This document shows positions 30,514 to 33,775 of a stretch of 33,775 nucleotides of DNA, one piece after another (within the stretch, counting starts at the first letter, position 1; each line of letters starts with the position of its first letter). The DNA lies in the IMG/VR virus record IMGVR_UViG_3300048904_000075, positions 1-33,775 of that record; one strand, given 5' to 3'. The notes beneath the pieces were generated by a model. The model had not been told where the DNA came from. It searched no databases and worked only from the letters and a program-made list of their open reading frames with translations. The position numbers and the translations under genes are program-made. The stretch comes from a virus.

Positions 30514-32941
30514 ACATTTCAACGTAACTGTTCAAAGTGGTGACATTAACGTTACCACAGAAGACGATACTTCTAAGGTGAATATCTCATTCGATCAAAC
30601 TCCATCGGTTAACGTGCTTGTCGCCGATCCAGAGATCGATGTTAAGGTTGAGTCACATACATATCGGTTCTCGTTTGACAAGGAACCTCCCGATTCAACC
30701 GTGATTCTTCAGGAATACCCCGATGTTGTGATCCTGGCATCAGATAACCTCGGGTCCCAAGGTCCTCAAGGGCCACAGGGCCCTGTAGGTCCAGAAGGTC
30801 CTCAGGGAGACCCAGGTCCAGAAGGTGGACCACCTGGTCCAGAAGGTCCTACCGGTCCGGTCGGCCCCGAGGGTCCAGTTGGCCCTGAAGGCCCCGAGGG
30901 TCCAGTTGGTCCAAAAGGTGATCTTGGAGATACTGGACCGAAAGGCGATACCGGAGATGCAGGTCCAACAGGTGCGACCGGTTCTACAGGGCCAAAAGGT
31001 GATACCGGAGATACAGGGGCAACAGGACCATCAGGTCCTATCGGTCCCGTAGGCCCAGAAGGTCCTCAGGGAGACGAGGGTGCAGAAGGCCCATCAGGTC
31101 CTACCGGAGCTACCGGAGCCACAGGCCTAACTGGTGCAGCTGGTCCCACTGGCCCTACAGGGCCTCCAGGAGCCACAGGAGCGAAAGGGGACACTGGTCC
31201 TGAGGGTCCAGTAGGTGCTGATGGTCCTCCGGGCTTAGATTCGGATGTACCGGGCCCAGAAGGCCCAGAAGGACCCGAAGGTCCTCAGGGAGAACCAGGC
31301 CCAGAAGGACCTGAAGGTCCGCAAGGAGATACAGGTCCTCCTGGTGGCATAACCAAAGTTTGGGGTTGTAGAATTGCAGGTAGTCCAACTACCGGTCAAA
31401 GTATACCTAACAACGTTTGGACACAGGTTGCGCTTGCTACTATTGATCGAGATCCAGATACTATGCATTCAGGGAATACGGTTGTAATTCCTGCAACGGG
31501 TTGGTATAACATTCATGCACATGTGGCGTTTCATGTTGAAGGTCTTGATTATGAATGGTTGTCTGAACTTGTCGCAGCTGCCGTTTACTATAACGGAAGT
31601 CCAAAGATAGCTGCTGGAGCGTGGACGTTTATTGTTGAAGGCGGTTCGGCGCAACTCAATGCAATTCTTTCCGAACTTGCATATTTCACAATAGGTGATG
31701 TCATTCAGTTGAAGGTCTACCAGAATTCTGGAATTTCAATTGATCTTTCAACCGGAGTTCTTCAGCCGCATCTTGCCGTTACAGGTATTAACGGTGCTGC
31801 CGGAGCAACAGGCGCCACTGGTCCAATCGGCCTTACAGGCGCTACAGGAGCACAGGGGGTTAAGGGTGACCAGGGAGACCAAGGTCCAGCTGGAGCTACA
31901 GGTGCAATTGGTCCAACAGGACTTACGGGACCCCAAGGACCTACTGGAGCTACTGGACCGATTGGACCGATCGGGGCTACAGGTCCAAAAGGTGATACTG
32001 GTGATCCCGGAGGTCCAGAAGGACCCATAGGACCAACTGGTCCAGCAGGGCCCACAGGTCCGAAAGGTGCCCCAGGTCAGTCTGTTTCTATCGTTGGAGA
32101 TGTTCCTACTTCGACTGATCTTTTGTTGTTGGCTCCTATAGCGGGTCAAGGATATATTACTTCAGACACGGGACATCTTTGGGTTTATAATGGACCCAAT
32201 CCGAATAACAGTCTTACAAAGTGGACTGACGCTGGTAACATCACAGGACCGCCAGGTCCAGAAGGTCCTCCAGGACCAACTGTTGACACGACAACTCTTA
32301 TTCATAAAGCTGGCGATTCGATGACTGGTTACCTCTCGGTACCAGATCCTGCTGCTGATGCGCATGTAGTTAATAAGAGTTTTACCGATGATACCTATGC
32401 GTCGATAACTCATACGCATACTTGGGGTCAGATCACAGGTAAGCCTTCTACGTTCCCACCATCGTCACATGACCATGATGGTCGTTATTACACTCAGAGT
32501 GAAACCGATACCAAAGTGGGAAATAAGTGTAACCATGACGATGAAGGCGTAAACATTAGTCCTTATACTCGTGGTCCAAGTAACAACACCTACAGCCGTT
32601 CTGTTTCAGGTGGTGGATTCTTTGCCGTCTGGATGGATAATAATAACAGATTCGGTCGAAATGTTTCTGCTCGTAAGTATAAGAAGAATATTCGATCACA
32701 CGAGATTGATCCCGATGCTGTTCTCGCACTTCGACCAGTTAAGTACGATCGCAAAGATGATAGCGAAACAGATGCATACGGTTTGATCGCAGATGAAGTA
32801 GAACAGTGTGTTCCTGAACTCGTCGTGTATTTTGAAGATGAAGTCGATGGAATACGATACGATCTTCTTTCTGTTGCTCTTCTTCATGTTGTGAAAGATC
32901 TCAACGCTCGGCTTCAAATTCTTGAGAGGAGGGCCAAGTAA
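30500..32941 (+). CDS. Collagen-like tail fibre with C-terminal S74 chaperone
   Basis: An 813-residue fibre. Residues 1-84 form a beta-rich attachment domain. Residues 85-283 are collagen-like Gly-X-Y repeats, 284-430 a C1q/TNF-like globular domain ([12 protein letters not shown]...[14 protein letters not shown]), and 432-526 more Gly-X-Y. A fibre region follows with [24 protein letters not shown] and [13 protein letters not shown]. The last 90 residues are an S74 intramolecular chaperone: S723-ARKY-K728-KNI matches the S-D-x-R-x-K-x-NI site, with the usual D replaced by A, and a C-terminal coiled coil [18 protein letters not shown]. The fibre should trimerise and shed its tail. Confidence 0.85.
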   Translation: MSPDEHFNVTVQSGDINVTTEDDTSKVNISFDQTPSVNVLVADPEIDVKVESHTYRFSFDKEPPDSTVILQEYPDVVILASDNLGSQGPQGPQGPVGPEGPQGDPGPEGGPPGPEGPTGPVGPEGPVGPEGPEGPVGPKGDLGDTGPKGDTGDAGPTGATGSTGPKGDTGDTGATGPSGPIGPVGPEGPQGDEGAEGPSGPTGATGATGLTGAAGPTGPTGPPGATGAKGDTGPEGPVGADGPPGLDSDVPGPEGPEGPEGPQGEPGPEGPEGPQGDTGPPGGITKVWGCRIAGSPTTGQSIPNNVWTQVALATIDRDPDTMHSGNTVVIPATGWYNIHAHVAFHVEGLDYEWLSELVAAAVYYNGSPKIAAGAWTFIVEGGSAQLNAILSELAYFTIGDVIQLKVYQNSGISIDLSTGVLQPHLAVTGINGAAGATGATGPIGLTGATGAQGVKGDQGDQGPAGATGAIGPTGLTGPQGPTGATGPIGPIGATGPKGDTGDPGGPEGPIGPTGPAGPTGPKGAPGQSVSIVGDVPTSTDLLLLAPIAGQGYITSDTGHLWVYNGPNPNNSLTKWTDAGNITGPPGPEGPPGPTVDTTTLIHKAGDSMTGYLSVPDPAADAHVVNKSFTDDTYASITHTHTWGQITGKPSTFPPSSHDHDGRYYTQSETDTKVGNKCNHDDEGVNISPYTRGPSNNTYSRSVSGGGFFAVWMDNNNRFGRNVSARKYKKNIRSHEIDPDAVLALRPVKYDRKDDSETDAYGLIADEVEQCVPELVVYFEDEVDGIRYDLLSVALLHVVKDLNARLQILERRAK
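30752..31348 (+). repeat. Collagen-like Gly-X-Y repeats, first block
   Basis: About 65 uninterrupted or nearly uninterrupted G-x-y triplets ([12 protein letters not shown] types) with one short break near GLDSDVPG. At DNA level this gives many GGTCC/GGACC-like 9-base repeats. It forms a triple-helical stalk of the fibre. Confidence 0.9.
31793..32080 (+). repeat. Collagen-like Gly-X-Y repeats, second block
   Basis: A second stretch of about 32 triplets ([10 protein letters not shown] to GAPGQ), with one break at GGPEGP. A further short piece [11 protein letters not shown] lies near 32250-32280. The second stalk sits between the C1q-like domain and the fibre tip. Confidence 0.9.
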
Positions 32942-33516
32942 TGGGCTCAGGAGCAACTCCTGTTTATGCATTTCCCTATCCCGTTAAAGGTGATGGACGA
33001 AACAGCCCTCTGGATATACAGGCCCTTGCCGAAGCGGTTGAAGCCGAACTTTCCACACGACCATGGTGGTCATTTGTACGTTGGACTTCAGGTTCTCTTG
33101 GTACTGGCACTGATGCAACTCTTACTGGTTGGGATTCCCAGGAAGCAAATTTCAGTTATGGTACAACATCGCCACCAGGTGGTGTTGTAGTACCTAAAGC
33201 TGGTCTTTATGCCATTACGGTTGATCTTACGATGCTTGCTACTTGGGTTGCTGGTATGACAATTGTAAGCGTTGGTGTTAGAACTATCGGCCCAACAGTA
33301 CGCGAGTTTTACGTACAGCGACAGGAGCCTGGTAGTGGTGGCGGTGGTCAGCGTCGATCATTTAATGTAGCCGGAACGATACGTTGTGCTGCAGGCGATT
33401 CTATTGTAGGTTTTATGAATCAGGGAGGCGGTACCGGTACCGTTACCCATGCTCCGACTTCGACAAATAACGATCGCTCATCGACACGTTTTAATGGTAG
33501 ATGGGTTGCACCATGA
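32941..33516 (+). CDS. Minor tail protein with C1q-like fold
   Basis: A 191-residue protein starting one base before the fibre stop. N-terminal residues 1-40 (ATPVYAFPYPVKGDGRNSPLDIQALAEAVEAEL) form a conserved adaptor typical of actinophage appendage proteins. The rest is a jelly-roll pattern: VVVPKAGLYAITVDLTML, VSVGVRTIG and FNVAGTIRCAAGDSIVGFMNQGG. It probably sits with the collagen fibre at the tail and may bind a receptor. The next gene overlaps by four bases. Confidence 0.65.
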   Translation: MGSGATPVYAFPYPVKGDGRNSPLDIQALAEAVEAELSTRPWWSFVRWTSGSLGTGTDATLTGWDSQEANFSYGTTSPPGGVVVPKAGLYAITVDLTMLATWVAGMTIVSVGVRTIGPTVREFYVQRQEPGSGGGGQRRSFNVAGTIRCAAGDSIVGFMNQGGGTGTVTHAPTSTNNDRSSTRFNGRWVAP

Positions 33517-33775
33517 CCGAGAATCAATATCAGGCTAAACTGATCAAGAAACTTAAGATAATGTTTCCAGGTTGTGTTGTAATGAAAAATGATTCGTCAT
33601 ATCAGCAAGGCGTTCCAGATCTAATTCTTCTTTGGAAAAAGTATTGGGCTTCATTAGAAGTTAAAGCTGCTGGTGAATTTTATGCTCATCCCAATCAAGT
33701 CCATTTTATTAATAAGCTAGATGAAATGTCTTTTGCTGCATTTATATTTCCTGAAAATGAAGAGGAAGTCTTGAA
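33513..33775 (+). CDS. VRR-NUC / PD-(D/E)xK nuclease (3' end outside window)
   Basis: The first 87 residues are visible and the gene runs off the window. The sequence TENQYQAKLIKKLKIMFPG, GVPDLILL (D36) and ASLEVKAAGEF (E49, K51), followed by HPNQVHFINKLD, gives the PD-(D/E)xK nuclease core with the Q-x-x-F motif of the VRR-NUC/Holliday-resolvase-like family. It may resolve branched DNA in replication or packaging. It starts with ATGA overlapping the preceding virion gene, which places a DNA-processing gene in a tail-fibre operon. Confidence 0.75.
   Translation, partial: MTENQYQAKLIKKLKIMFPGCVVMKNDSSYQQGVPDLILLWKKYWASLEVKAAGEFYAHPNQVHFINKLDEMSFAAFIFPENEEEVL

Noticed and set aside
30752-32080. 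Many short direct repeats that could look like a CRISPR array
   Set aside because: They are Gly-X-Y codon repeats with 9-base periodicity, in frame, with no regular spacers.
30642-32149. Several long open frames on both strands over the collagen repeats
   Set aside because: Gly-Pro codon repeats keep other frames open. These frames have no SD, show low-complexity repeats and lie wholly inside the fibre gene.

Overview
The window is a contiguous piece of a tailed-phage genome (siphovirus type). Every convincing gene is on the + strand, genes are tightly packed with 1-44 base overlaps, and most have clear Shine-Dalgarno (SD) sequences. It opens inside a major capsid gene and closes inside a VRR-NUC type nuclease gene, so both end genes are partial. 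No integrase, repressor, terminase, portal or CRISPR array is seen. The head-tail and tail-hub proteins (including a ReqiPepy6 Gp37-like protein) look like those of actinobacterial phages. The membrane and replication block looks like a set shared with siphophages of Gram-positive gut bacteria. An actinobacterial or other Gram-positive host is my inference, not something the sequence proves.

Layout. 1-13.5 kb is the virion block: capsid, head closure, tail terminator, major tail protein, tail assembly chaperone, a second diverged major tail protein, a cassette of LamG and glycine-rich adhesin-like proteins, a gp10-like protein, the tape measure, the distal tail protein and the tail hub. 13.5-15.75 kb holds small membrane proteins, a secreted cysteine-containing protein, a tRNA-like element, and an unusual cluster of tiny transcription units and structured RNAs. 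15.75-20.7 kb is a block of membrane or membrane-associated proteins with two DUF6353-like paralogues. 20.7-24.9 kb is replication: one very large protein joining an SF3 helicase, a primase-like domain and a family B DNA polymerase, then a probable single-strand DNA-binding protein. 24.9-27.2 kb holds small proteins, a candidate holin and an endolysin. 27.4-30.0 kb holds an SF2 helicase, an inverted-repeat AT-rich gap, an HNH-like protein and small proteins. 30.1-33.5 kb is a second adhesion block (a collagen-like fibre with a self-cleaving S74 chaperone, and a C1q-like protein).

The most interesting signal is a five-copy promoter family, CGCA-N2-R-AA-W-AC-W-N5-YATAAT, with exactly 18 bases from CGCA to the -10 in every copy. 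Each copy sits in front of a tiny gene or a short folded RNA. In four copies the bases around the -10 are also the left arm of an inverted repeat whose right arm is either the SD of the next gene or the closing arm of a U-tailed terminator. RNA that reads through from upstream would carry both arms and fold; RNA starting at the promoter would lack the left arm. This suggests a compact switch that lets only locally started transcripts be expressed or extended. I have not seen this arrangement described, and it can be tested directly.
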